A stretch of 64,000 nucleotides of DNA from Bradyrhizobium monzae. GTDB taxonomy: Bacteria; Pseudomonadota; Alphaproteobacteria; Rhizobiales; Xanthobacteraceae. Position 1 is the first letter of the stretch. Each line of letters opens with the position of its first letter. The stretch is from NCBI RefSeq assembly GCF_021458635.1, contig NZ_JAIRDQ010000001.1:434001-498000 (forward strand), read 5' to 3'. The notes under the pieces are model-generated. The model saw nothing but the letters and a program-made list of their open reading frames with translations, searched no databases and had not been told where the DNA came from. The position numbers and the translations under genes are program-made. Of the stretch, positions 42,561 to 50,693 are shown piece after piece.

Positions 42561-43763
42561 TCAGGCTGCGGGGCGGATCAGGCTGCGGTGGTGCGGCGGC
42601 AGCGGCCGGGACAGCGTCGTGATCAGCTCCTGGATAGAGCTCAAATTATGCACGGGGCGAAATTCGTCAACGTGCGGGAGCATCATTTTGATGCCCTGGG
42701 CCTTGGCCTCGAAGCCGCCGAACCGCAGCAGCGGGTTGAGCCAGATCAGCCGCCGGCAGGAGCGGTGCAGCCGGTCCATCTCGAAGGCGAGCTTGGAATC
42801 GGCCTCCCGCTCCAGCCCGTCGGAGATCAGCAGCACGATGGCGCCCTGGCTCAGCACCCGCCGCGCCCACAATTTGTTGAAGTTGTGCAGCGAGGTCGCA
42901 ATCCGCGTGCCGCCGGCCCAGTCCTCAACCGCCGCCGAGCAGCTCGCCAGCGCCTCGTCCGGATCGCGCTGGCGTAACGCGCGTGTCACATTGGTGAGCC
43001 GCGTGCCGAACAGGAATACCGAGACCCGCTTGCGCGCGTCGCCGACGGCATGCAGGAAATGCAGGAACAGGCGGGTGTACTCGCTCATCGACCCGGAGAT
43101 GTCGAGCAGCGCCACGATCGGGGCCGGCTTCTCGATCCGCCCAAGCCGATGGATGTCGATGATGTCGCCGCCGGTGCGCAACGACGCGCGCAGCGTGCGG
43201 CGCATGTCGAGCCGCAGGCCGCGCGGATCGGGCCGGTGCCTGCGCGTCAACAGCTCCGCCTGCGGCAGCCGCATCATCTCGATGGCACGCAGCGCTTCCG
43301 CGATCTCGGCTGCGCTCATCTGCGCAAAATCCTTCTTCTGAAGGATTTCCTTGTCGGAGACCGACAGGCGCAGATCCTGCTCCTGGTGCTGCGGCGTCTC
43401 CGTCATCCGCGGTTGCGACATCGCCTCCTGGACGCGACGCGAGGCGGCAGGCGGTTTTTTCTTGGCGCCATCCGGCAACGGCACCGAATCCAGCATGTGC
43501 TTCCACTCTTCGGAGGCACGGAAGAACAGGTTGAAGGCCTGCTTGAAGATCAGCGCATGCTCGTGGCGCATGACGAAGATCGACTCCAGCGTGGTGAAGA
43601 CGTCGGCGCGGTTGCCGATGTCGATCACCTGGAGCGCGTTCATGGCATCGATCACCGCGCCCGGACCAACCGGCATGCCGGTCGCACGCAGCGCACGCGC
43701 AAAGCCGACGATGTTGTCGGCGAACTGCTCGGTCTGCTCAGGGGCAAGATGGTTGATGGCCAT
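42561..43763 (-). CDS. coxE: CoxE-like von Willebrand factor A domain protein
   Basis: A 400-residue protein. An N-terminal helical region precedes a VWA domain (about 210-370) with ALLDISGSMSEYTRLFLHFLHA, an intact DxSxS MIDAS metal motif. CoxE proteins work with a MoxR AAA+ ATPase to insert or sulfurate the Mo/Cu or related active site. It lies downstream of the MoxR gene on the same strand; a dispersed repeat fills the 144 bases between them. Confidence 0.9.
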   Translation of the reverse strand: MAINHLAPEQTEQFADNIVGFARALRATGMPVGPGAVIDAMNALQVIDIGNRADVFTTLESIFVMRHEHALIFKQAFNLFFRASEEWKHMLDSVPLPDGAKKKPPAASRRVQEAMSQPRMTETPQHQEQDLRLSVSDKEILQKKDFAQMSAAEIAEALRAIEMMRLPQAELLTRRHRPDPRGLRLDMRRTLRASLRTGGDIIDIHRLGRIEKPAPIVALLDISGSMSEYTRLFLHFLHAVGDARKRVSVFLFGTRLTNVTRALRQRDPDEALASCSAAVEDWAGGTRIATSLHNFNKLWARRVLSQGAIVLLISDGLEREADSKLAFEMDRLHRSCRRLIWLNPLLRFGGFEAKAQGIKMMLPHVDEFRPVHNLSSIQELITTLSRPLPPHHRSLIRPAA

Positions 43764-43780
43764 GCGTCCACACTCTCAGC

Positions 43781-43889
43781 CGTCATTCCGGGGCGCGACG
43801 CAGTCGCGAGCCCGGAATCCATTCATCCAACAACTCTGCGGCCCGATGGATTCCGGGTTCGACGCTTGCGCGTCGCCCCGGAATGACGG
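43781..43889. repeat. Intergenic palindromic repeat (type 1) within the cox-type cluster
   Basis: Arms CGTCATTCCGGGGCGCGACG and CGTCGCCCCGGAATGACG are inverted. Inner ATTCCGGGTTCG and GAGCCCGGAAT arms repeat the pattern seen at 1935-2094. It separates coxD from coxE in the same orientation and could form an mRNA stem that lowers downstream expression. Confidence 0.85.
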
Positions 43890-43907
43890 GAGCAGTTTCG
43901 ATGCGCG

Positions 43908-44831
43908 TCAGTCCTCGCTCGTCGCTTCCTTCAGCACCTTCTGCAAGGTGTCGCCCTGCATGCGGGTGATATCGTCCTGGTACTTGAGCAGCGCACCCAG
44001 CGTGTCGCCCACCACTTGCGGGGTCAGCGAGCGGGCGTCGAGCTCGGACAGGGCGGTGGCCCAGTCGATGGTCTCGGCGACACCCGGCGACTTGTAGAAA
44101 TCCTGGTTGCGCAGCGCCTGCACGAAGCGCACGACCTGCTGCGACAGCTTTGCCGAGATGCCCGGCACGCGCGACTTGACGATCGCAAGCTCGCGATCGG
44201 CGGCGGGATAGTCGACCCAGTGATAGAGACAGCGACGCTTTAACGCGTCGTGGATTTCGCGGGTGCGGTTGGAGGTGATGATGACAATCGGCGGATGCGG
44301 CGCCTTGACGGTGCCGAATTCGGGGATCGTCACCTGGAAGTCGCTGAGGATCTCCAGGAGATAGGCCTCGAACGCCTCGTCGGCGCGATCAAGCTCGTCG
44401 ATCAGCAGCACCGGGGGACCTGCGACGTCGGGCTCCAGCGCCTGCAACAGCGGCCGCTTGATCATGTAGCGGTCGGCAAAAATGTCGCTCGAGAGCTGAT
44501 CGCGGTCGGTATCGCCGGCGGCTTCCGCCATCCGGATCGCGATCATCTGCGCGGCGCTGTTCCATTCGTAGACCGCGGAGGAGACGTCGAGACCTTCGTA
44601 GCATTGCAGGCGGATGAGCTTCCGCCCCAGCGCCGTCGACAGCACTTTTGCGATCTCGGTCTTGCCGACACCGGCCTCGCCTTCGAGAAACAGCGGGCGC
44701 CCCATGCGCAGCGAGAGATACGTCACCGTCGCCAGCGACCGCTCGGCGAGATAGCCGCGCGAGGTCAAGAGTTCGAGCATCGCATCGACCGATGCCGGCA
44801 TGGCACCGGAAGTATTGGTCGCTGAAGTCAT
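43908..44831 (-). CDS. coxD: MoxR-family AAA+ ATPase (CoxD-like)
   Basis: A 307-residue AAA+ ATPase with Walker A GEAGVGKTEIAK (near residue 44), Walker B VLLIDELDRADEAFEAYLLE, and the IITSNRTREIHDALKRRCLYHW sensor and arginine-finger stretch. MoxR ATPases pair with VWA proteins (here the CoxE-like gene) to activate metalloenzymes. The ATG at 44831 is chosen; a longer start at 44867 is possible. It follows the FAD-subunit gene by 60 bases. Confidence 0.92.
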   Translation of the reverse strand: MTSATNTSGAMPASVDAMLELLTSRGYLAERSLATVTYLSLRMGRPLFLEGEAGVGKTEIAKVLSTALGRKLIRLQCYEGLDVSSAVYEWNSAAQMIAIRMAEAAGDTDRDQLSSDIFADRYMIKRPLLQALEPDVAGPPVLLIDELDRADEAFEAYLLEILSDFQVTIPEFGTVKAPHPPIVIITSNRTREIHDALKRRCLYHWVDYPAADRELAIVKSRVPGISAKLSQQVVRFVQALRNQDFYKSPGVAETIDWATALSELDARSLTPQVVGDTLGALLKYQDDITRMQGDTLQKVLKEATSED

Positions 44832-44891
44832 GAAAAAGCCAGTCTCGCTACGCCCCACAAAGGGCAAGTTTGGCCGAAGAGTGAGGTCACC

Positions 44892-45698
44892 TCACTCCTT
44901 GGCGTTGGCGGCGTCGAGGGCGCGCCGCGTCAGCACACCGATGAGATGGGCGCGGTATTCGGCGCTGCCGTGGATGTCGCTGTTCAACCCTTCCGCCGGC
45001 ACCTCGATGCCATCGAGCACCTTGGACGAGAACCGCTTCTTCAGCGCTTCCTCGTAAGCCTCGATACGGAACACGCCGTCCGAACCCGCACCGGTCACGG
45101 CGACGCGCACGTCCGAGGGCCGCCGCGCCACGAACACGCCGACCAGCGCATAGCGCGAGGCCTGGTTGCGGAACTTGATATAGGCGGCCTTCTTCGGCAG
45201 CGGGAACATCACCTTGGTGATGATCTCGTCGGCTTCCAGCGCGGTCGAGAACAGGCCCTGGAAATACTCCTCGGCCTTGAGGCGCCGCTTGTTGGTGACG
45301 ATGGTCGCGCCGAGCGCCAATACGGCGGCCGGGTAATCCGCGGTCGGATCGTTGTTGGCGAGCGAGCCGCCGATCGTGCCCTTGTGGCGCACGGCGGGAT
45401 CGCCGATCTGGCTGGCGAGATTGGCCAGTGCCGGGATCGCTTCGCCGACGATGGCGGAGGTCGCGACCTCGGCGTGCCTGGCGGTGGCGCCGATCACCAG
45501 CGAACGGCCCTTCATCTCGATCGTGTTCAGCCCCTCGATGTGGGAGAGGTCGACCAGATGCGGGGGGCTTGCGAGCCGCTGCTTCATGACCGGAATCAGG
45601 GTGTGACCGCCGGCGATCACCTTGGCGTCTTCGTTCTTCACCAAGAGGTTGGCAGCCTGCCGCACGGTCTCGGGGCGATGATATTTGAATTCGTACAT
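44892..45698 (-). CDS. coxM: FAD-binding medium subunit of a xanthine dehydrogenase/CO dehydrogenase family enzyme
   Basis: A 268-residue flavoprotein subunit. AGGHTLIPVMKQRLASP near residue 31 and TIGGSLANNDPTADYPAA near residue 110 are the two FAD-binding signatures. The C-terminal domain ends with LIGVLTRRAL, as in CoxM. It would pass electrons from the iron-sulfur subunit to the quinone pool or another acceptor. It is 33 bases downstream of the 2Fe-2S subunit. No large subunit lies on either side, which is unusual. Confidence 0.93.
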   Translation of the reverse strand: MYEFKYHRPETVRQAANLLVKNEDAKVIAGGHTLIPVMKQRLASPPHLVDLSHIEGLNTIEMKGRSLVIGATARHAEVATSAIVGEAIPALANLASQIGDPAVRHKGTIGGSLANNDPTADYPAAVLALGATIVTNKRRLKAEEYFQGLFSTALEADEIITKVMFPLPKKAAYIKFRNQASRYALVGVFVARRPSDVRVAVTGAGSDGVFRIEAYEEALKKRFSSKVLDGIEVPAEGLNSDIHGSAEYRAHLIGVLTRRALDAANAKE

Positions 45699-45731
45699 CT
45701 GGATGTCCTGATCGCGGGATGCGTGCGCGGG

Positions 45732-46217
45732 TTACGCGAGATCGGATTTCGCCATCGCCTTCGCGCCGGCGGCGATCGAGGCGACGATGTTCTGGTAGCC
45801 GGTGCAGCGGCAGAGATTGCCTTCCAGCTCCTCGCGAATGGTGTGGTCGTCGAGCTCGTGACCCTTGCGATGCACGAGGTCGATCGCGGTCATGATCATG
45901 CCGGGTGTGCAGAAGCCGCACTGCAGACCATGGTGCTCGCGGAAGGCCTCCTGCATCGGATGCAGCGGTGCGCCATCGGCGGCCAGCCCCTCGATGGTCT
46001 TGACCTCGTGGCCGTCGGCCATCACGGCCAGCGTGGTGCAGGACTTCACGGCCTTGCCGTCGAGATGCACGACGCAGGCTCCGCATTGCGAGGTGTCGCA
46101 GCCGACATGGGTGCCCGTCAGCCGCAGATTCTCGCGCAGGAACTGCACCAGAAGCGTGCGCGGGTCGACATTGCCAGTAACAGGATTGCCGTTCACGATG
46201 AGGGAGATTTTTGCCAT
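45732..46217 (-). CDS. coxS: 2Fe-2S small subunit of a xanthine dehydrogenase/CO dehydrogenase family enzyme
   Basis: A 161-residue iron-sulfur subunit with both clusters' ligands: a plant-ferredoxin type N-terminal cluster ([15 protein letters not shown], then a further Cys in [12 protein letters not shown]) and a C-terminal helical cluster ([16 protein letters not shown] and [13 protein letters not shown]). ATG at 46217 is chosen over a GTG two codons upstream. It is the first of the five-gene minus-strand core, preceded by an AT-rich promoter-like stretch. Confidence 0.94.
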   Translation of the reverse strand: MAKISLIVNGNPVTGNVDPRTLLVQFLRENLRLTGTHVGCDTSQCGACVVHLDGKAVKSCTTLAVMADGHEVKTIEGLAADGAPLHPMQEAFREHHGLQCGFCTPGMIMTAIDLVHRKGHELDDHTIREELEGNLCRCTGYQNIVASIAAGAKAMAKSDLA

Positions 46218-46261
46218 AAGCACTCTCTATCAGCGCCCCGACGGGTCCCGTCGAAGCGGTT

Positions 46262-46285
46262 CTTTTTTATAATTATTCCAACCCA
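46262..46285 (-). promoter_or_regulatory. AT-rich promoter candidate for the cox-type genes
   Basis: Read on the minus strand, TTGGAATAATTATAAAAAAG is the most AT-rich stretch near the coxS-like start and ends 44 bases before it. It is a plausible sigma-70 core, but no clear -35 box is seen. Confidence 0.35.
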
Positions 46286-46355
46286 TCATATGGGCCAATA
46301 TGGCCGGGGGCAACATCACCCCGGACGCAAGGCGCCATGCCAAAAGGCGATAGGC

Positions 46356-46802
46356 TCAGCCCTGTACCGCCTTGGCGAAATTCGCGAAAAACTCGTCGGC
46401 CAGCTTCTTGGCGGTGCCATTGATCAGGCGCTGCCCGAGCTGCGCCAACTTGCCGCCGATCTGCGCCTCGACCTCGTAGGACAGCAGCGTACCGCCGTCC
46501 TTCTCCGCGAGCTTCACGGCCGCGCCACCCTTGGCAAAGCCGGCCACGCCACCCTCGCCTTCGCCCGATATCCTGTAGCCGTTCGGCGGGTCGAGATCGC
46601 TCAGCGTCACCTTGCCCTTGAAGCGCGCCGAGACCGGGCCGACCTTCATCTTCGCCGTTGCGCGAAAGCCGCCGTCGTCGGTCTTCTCGAGCTCCTCGCA
46701 GCCGGGGATGCAGGCCTTGAGCACCGCGGGATCATTGAGCTTTTCCCACACGGCCTCGCGCGGCGCCGCAAGCTGGACTTCGCCGTTCATTGTCATGGCC
46801 AT
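46356..46802 (-). CDS. coxG: CoxG-like SRPBCC protein
   Basis: A 148-residue CoxG/SRPBCC protein: MNGEVQLAAPREAVWEKLNDPAVLKACIPGCEEL, then FRATAKMKVGPVSARFKGKVTLSDLDPP and GGVAGFAKGGAAVKL, all typical of carbon monoxide dehydrogenase subunit G. Such proteins bind quinone or recruit the enzyme to the membrane in CO dehydrogenase systems. GGAGG stands six bases before the ATG at 46802. It reads into the coxS-like gene with about 140 bases between, possibly as one operon. Confidence 0.9.
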   Translation of the reverse strand: MAMTMNGEVQLAAPREAVWEKLNDPAVLKACIPGCEELEKTDDGGFRATAKMKVGPVSARFKGKVTLSDLDPPNGYRISGEGEGGVAGFAKGGAAVKLAEKDGGTLLSYEVEAQIGGKLAQLGQRLINGTAKKLADEFFANFAKAVQG

Positions 46803-46987
46803 GGGGTGCCTCCGGGGATATCGAACTTGGATCGCATCAGAATGATATGGCTCAAGTAACGCACGGAGGCCGCAAAGGAAAGAGCCGGCCTTGGTCACGT
46901 GCAATGCATATTCGCACCTGCAAAATGTCTTGTGCAGTCAGTCAGGGATTGGCAGAGCCGGAGCATGGTGATTAGGTCCGGCGCAAC

Positions 46988-48343
46988 ATGAGCACAGCCC
47001 TCTCCCCCCTGCTTGCGCCGATGCTGTCGAGCGCAGCCATGCGCGCCGTCTGCGACGACCGCTCCACCCTGCAAAACATGCTCGATTTCGAGGCAGCCCT
47101 GGCCCGGGCCGAGGCCGCCGCGGGTGTGATTCCCGCATCCGCAGTGGGCCCGATCGCGGCCGCCTGCAAGGCTGACACCTTCGACATGGCTGCGCTGGCC
47201 GAGGCCGCGACCCGGTCGGGCAATCTCGCGATCCCCCTGGTGAAGACGCTGACCGCCAATGTCGGCAAGGCCGACGTCGGAGCCGCCCGCTACGTGCATT
47301 GGGGGGCGACCAGCCAGGACGTCATCGACAGCGCGACCATGCTCGGCTTGCGCGCTGCGATCGATGTGCTGGACGCTGATCTCAACCGCGCCATCAAGGG
47401 CTTTGCGACCCTTGCCCGCGCCCATCGCAACACCGCGATGGTGGCACGGACCTGGCTCCAGCACGCGCTGCCGATGCCGTTCGGGCTGAAGGCCGCCGAA
47501 TACGCATCGAGTCTTGCCCGTGCCCGCTGCCGCCTGCGGCGGCTCCGCCGCGAGGGCCTTGCGCTGCAATTCGGCGGCGCCGCCGGCACGCTCGCCGCCC
47601 TCGGCGACAACGGGCTCGCGGTGGCCGAACGGCTGGCGCAGGAGCTGAACCTGCCATTGCCCGAAGCGCCCTGGCACACCCATCGCGACCGCATCGCGGA
47701 AGCCGCCTCAAGCTTCGCGATTCTGGCCGGCAGCTGCGGCAAGATCGCGCGCGACGTCTCGCTGATGATGCAGACCGATGTTGGCGAAGCATTCGAGCCC
47801 GCCGGCGAGGGCCGCGGCGGTTCCTCGACCATGCCGCACAAGCGCAACCCGGTCGCGGCCGCAAGCGCGCTCGGCTGCGCGACCATGGCGCCGCAGCTCG
47901 CCGCGACGATCTTTGCGGCCCAGGTGCAGGACCACGAGCGCAGCGCCGGCCCATGGCACGCGGAATGGCCGACGCTGCCGCAATTGATGCTGGTGACCTC
48001 CGGCGCGCTTGCGGCCATCGTCGACATCGCCGAGGGACTGGACGTCGATGCCGCGCGCATGCGCAGCAATCTCGATGCGACGCACGGGCTGGTCATGGCG
48101 GAAGCCGTGACTTTTGCCCTCGCCGACAAGATCGGCAAGAGCGACGCCCATCATCTGATCGAGGCCGCGAGCAAGCGCGCGGTTGCCGAGAAGAAACATC
48201 TGCGCGAAATTCTCGCCGCCGATTCGCAGGTCACCGCGCATCTGACGCCCGAGAAAATAACGGCATTACTTGAGCCGATGGCCTATCAAGGGGCTTCTCA
48301 AGCCCTGATCGACCGGCTGCTCGACAGCCTCGAGCGCGAATAG
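46988..48343 (+). CDS. pcaB: 3-carboxy-cis,cis-muconate cycloisomerase
   Basis: A 451-residue fumarase/aspartase-superfamily enzyme of the pcaB type. HWGATSQDVIDSATML near residue 100 is the family substrate motif and GGSSTMPHKRNPVAA (near residue 277) is the superfamily signature with the catalytic Ser. It converts 3-carboxymuconate to carboxymuconolactone in the protocatechuate branch of the beta-ketoadipate pathway. It is followed 34 bases later by pcaD and then pcaC. Confidence 0.95.
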   Translation: MSTALSPLLAPMLSSAAMRAVCDDRSTLQNMLDFEAALARAEAAAGVIPASAVGPIAAACKADTFDMAALAEAATRSGNLAIPLVKTLTANVGKADVGAARYVHWGATSQDVIDSATMLGLRAAIDVLDADLNRAIKGFATLARAHRNTAMVARTWLQHALPMPFGLKAAEYASSLARARCRLRRLRREGLALQFGGAAGTLAALGDNGLAVAERLAQELNLPLPEAPWHTHRDRIAEAASSFAILAGSCGKIARDVSLMMQTDVGEAFEPAGEGRGGSSTMPHKRNPVAAASALGCATMAPQLAATIFAAQVQDHERSAGPWHAEWPTLPQLMLVTSGALAAIVDIAEGLDVDAARMRSNLDATHGLVMAEAVTFALADKIGKSDAHHLIEAASKRAVAEKKHLREILAADSQVTAHLTPEKITALLEPMAYQGASQALIDRLLDSLERE

Positions 48344-48377
48344 AGCAGCCCTGAGCGAAAAGAAACGGAGACGCCGC

Positions 48378-49160
48378 ATGCCCATGATCGATGCCGACGG
48401 TTGCCTGATCAACGTCTCCGTCGAGGGCCGCGACGGCGGGCCGACCTTGATGCTCTCCAACTCGCTCGGCTGTACGCTGCAGATGTGGGAGCCGCAGATG
48501 AAGGCGCTGACGCAGGTGTTCCGCGTCATCCGCTACGATCGCCGAGGCCACGGCAAGTCCACCGTGCCGCCCGCGCCCTATACGATGGAACGTTTCGGCC
48601 GCGACGTGCTCGCGATCCTCGACGATCTCAACATCGAGAAGGTGCATTGGTGCGGCCTGTCGATGGGCGGAATGGTCGGGCAATGGCTGGGCGCCAATGC
48701 GCCTGAGCGCTTCGGCAAGCTCATCCTCGCCAACACCTCCTGCTATTACGCCGAGCCGACCAAATGGCTGGAGCGCATCGAGGCCGTCAAGAAGGGCGGC
48801 ATCGCCGCGGTCGCCGACGCCGTGATCGCCGGCTGGCTCACCCAGGACTTCCGCGAGCGCGAGCCTGACATCACCGCCAGGATGAAAGCGATGCTGCTGG
48901 CGACCCCGGTCGAAGGGTATCTCGCCTGCTGCGAAGCCCTGTCGACCCTCGACCAGCGCGCACTGCTGCCGAAGATCAAGAGCCCGACGCTGGTGATCGC
49001 CGGCCGCCATGACCAGGCCACCCCGATCTCTGCGGGCGAGCTGATCCGCTCGAACATTCCCGGCGCGAGCATGACCATCATCGACGCCGCCCACATTTCC
49101 AATGTCGAGCAGCCCCACGCGTTCACCGACGCGGTGGTGGGATTTTTGACGCAACGGTAG
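48378..49160 (+). CDS. pcaD: 3-oxoadipate enol-lactonase
   Basis: A 260-residue alpha/beta-hydrolase. VIRYDRRGHGKS near residue 52 and the nucleophile elbow CGLSMGGMVGQWLG (near residue 95) are as in PcaD. TLVIAGRHDQATP supplies the acid, and the His is in IIDAAHISNVEQP. It hydrolyses beta-ketoadipate enol-lactone to beta-ketoadipate. It lies between pcaB and pcaC in a single + strand unit. Confidence 0.94.
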   Translation: MPMIDADGCLINVSVEGRDGGPTLMLSNSLGCTLQMWEPQMKALTQVFRVIRYDRRGHGKSTVPPAPYTMERFGRDVLAILDDLNIEKVHWCGLSMGGMVGQWLGANAPERFGKLILANTSCYYAEPTKWLERIEAVKKGGIAAVADAVIAGWLTQDFREREPDITARMKAMLLATPVEGYLACCEALSTLDQRALLPKIKSPTLVIAGRHDQATPISAGELIRSNIPGASMTIIDAAHISNVEQPHAFTDAVVGFLTQR

Positions 49161-49180
49161 TCGCGATCCGGAGAAACAAC

Positions 49181-49573
49181 ATGGACGACCAGAAGCGCCG
49201 CGATGCCGGCATGAACGTGCGGCGAAAAGTGCTGGGCAATGCCTGGGTCGACAAGTCGATCGCCAACCGCAACGCCTTCAACACCGATTTTCAGGACATG
49301 ATCACCCGCTACGCCTGGGGTGAGATCTGGACGCGTCCGCATTTCGACGAGCGTACCCGACGGGTTCTGGTGATCGGCACCATGGTCGCGCTTGGGCAAT
49401 GGGATGAATTCCGCCTGCACGTGCGCGCGGCGCTCGCCGAAGGCGGCTTCACTCCCGACGACATCAAGGAAATTCTGCTGCAGCAGGCGATCTATTGCGG
49501 CGTTCCGGCGGCAAACCACGCCGTCAAGGAAGCCTCAACGATTGTGCAGGAGCTCGGCCTGCTCAAGACCTAG
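49181..49573 (+). CDS. pcaC: 4-carboxymuconolactone decarboxylase
   Basis: A 130-residue CMD-family protein. The N-terminal DKSIANRNAFNTDFQDMITRYAWGEIWTRP is typical of PcaC. EILLQQAIYCGVPAANHAVKEA near residue 97 holds the conserved Cys-Gly and His. It decarboxylates carboxymuconolactone between the PcaB and PcaD steps. It lies 20 bases after pcaD. Its last 39 bases overlap the convergent membrane-protein gene. Confidence 0.95.
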   Translation: MDDQKRRDAGMNVRRKVLGNAWVDKSIANRNAFNTDFQDMITRYAWGEIWTRPHFDERTRRVLVIGTMVALGQWDEFRLHVRAALAEGGFTPDDIKEILLQQAIYCGVPAANHAVKEASTIVQELGLLKT

Positions 49574-50065
49574 CGGCGCGGTGTTCGCGACCTCGACGGT
49601 CTTCGGCGCAGCCGCCGGCCGCTCGGTCACCAGCACGACCGCGGCACCGAGCAGCAACAGCAGTTCGGTTGCGTGCAGCCGAAGCGCGGCCATCTCGCCG
49701 ACCTTCGAGGCCATCACCATGCTCACAAACGAGATCAGGCTGCCGATCGCGAGCGCGATGCCGAGCGCCTCGTCGCTGGCCCCGCTCTTGCGGGTGCGCG
49801 GAATGGCGAGCAGCGCAAGATAGATCGCAAAGAATGCCACCACGGTCAGGCGTCCGAGTGCCAGCAACCAGGCGGCGCGCACCGTGCTCATGCCGGACAT
49901 CTGAAGCTGGTCGCTGAGGAACAGCGCCACTGCAACGCTCGGCCGCTCGTAGAGGCCGTGCACCGGCGCCACCATGATGTTAAAGGCGACCATCGTCCAG
50001 GCCGGAATGAAATAGGCCGCCAGCAACGCGCCATTGACCGAGCCGATCCGCCAATTCCTGAACAT
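49535..50065 (-). CDS. Membrane protein, function unknown
   Basis: A 176-residue protein with four hydrophobic helices (about residues 12-34, 64-86, 100-120 and 128-146: AAYFIPAWTMVAFNIMVAP, LLALGRLTVVAFFAIYLALL, LGIALAIGSLISFVSMVMA, LHATELLLLLGAAVVLV). A short charged tail follows. No family was recognised. The 3' end overlaps pcaC on the other strand. The next genes on its strand are unrelated. Confidence 0.7.
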   Translation of the reverse strand: MFRNWRIGSVNGALLAAYFIPAWTMVAFNIMVAPVHGLYERPSVAVALFLSDQLQMSGMSTVRAAWLLALGRLTVVAFFAIYLALLAIPRTRKSGASDEALGIALAIGSLISFVSMVMASKVGEMAALRLHATELLLLLGAAVVLVTERPAAAPKTVEVANTAPLGLEQAELLHNR

Positions 50066-50193
50066 GCCGCTTCCCGCTTCGTCTGCTACCCGCCTTCAAG
50101 GGAAGGCTTTGCCGAGCTAACTCGCATCGGACTGTGGCGGCAATTTAAACCCTTTGTTTACCTTAATCGCCCCGCTGGTCCGTTCATCCCAAG

Positions 50194-50220
50194 AAAAAGG
50201 CCCCGCCTTTCGGCGGGGTC
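50194..50220 (-). terminator. Rho-independent terminator of the Q/P/G-rich gene
   Basis: On the minus strand, GACCCCGCC, loop GAAA, GGCGGGGCC, then five T residues. It begins 27 bases after the stop of the small gene at 50247. Confidence 0.88.
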
Positions 50221-50246
50221 TCTTCGTCACTCCTGGGCTCCCAAAA

Positions 50247-50405
50247 CTACTTGTTGTCCTGACGAGGCTGGCCGCCCTGCTGCTGACCGGGCTTCTCGCC
50301 CTGGCGCTGCGGGTCCTGCTGTTGCTGACCGGGCTTCTGGCCACCACCCTGCTGGCCGGGGTTCTGGCTCTGTTGGCCCGGCTTCTGATTTTGCTGGTTC
50401 GTCAT
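50247..50405 (-). CDS. 52-residue Gln/Pro/Gly-rich small protein
   Basis: An ATG at 50405, preceded by GGGAG seven bases upstream, opens a 52-codon frame ending in TAG. The protein starts MTNQQNQKPGQQ and is built almost entirely from Q, P, G, N, K and D/E, with KPGQQ and NPGQQ repeats. No hydrophobic residue clusters occur, so it should be disordered and soluble. It has its own hairpin terminator. The function is unknown; desiccation or stress roles are conceivable but not shown. Confidence 0.7.
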   Translation of the reverse strand: MTNQQNQKPGQQSQNPGQQGGGQKPGQQQQDPQRQGEKPGQQQGGQPRQDNK

Positions 50406-50693
50406 GGGGAACTCCCTTGTTGGACGTCAGTGTGGAAATAACCGTCGCCCTCGACTTTGGTTGCTCCGCAAACCCGGTTCCTCGCAGTTGCGGGAACCAG
50501 GACATGACATCCGTAGCCGAAATGATCTCTGTACAAGCCTTTATGCCAAGGCATGGCCAGTTGCAGCCACCAGTTCCGTCCTGTTACAAAACGGGAAGAA
50601 CGCTTAAGGGCTGCCGGGGCCCGAGAAGAAACGTTAGCACACTCTCTCGAAGACCTCCCTTTGAGTCGCGTCAGGTTTGGGTAACGGCAGCCT
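50406..50693. other. Divergent promoter region upstream of the liv operon
   Basis: No gene was seen in these 288 bases. It should carry promoters for both the small Q/P/G-rich gene and livH. A hairpin-capable stretch, GGTTCCTCGCAGTTGCGGGAACC (50476-50498, one bulged base), is the only clear structure. No riboswitch or known operator was recognised. Confidence 0.5.

Noticed and set aside
44946..46859. 637-codon + strand open frame opposite the cox-type subunits
   Set aside because: The 2Fe-2S and FAD ligands on the minus strand are decisive. The + strand frame has no recognisable domain. It was considered as a possible missing large subunit and does not resemble one.
50476..50498. Hairpin upstream of the liv operon as a possible riboswitch or attenuator
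   Set aside because: It is a single short stem with a bulge. No leader peptide, T-run or known riboswitch core was seen.
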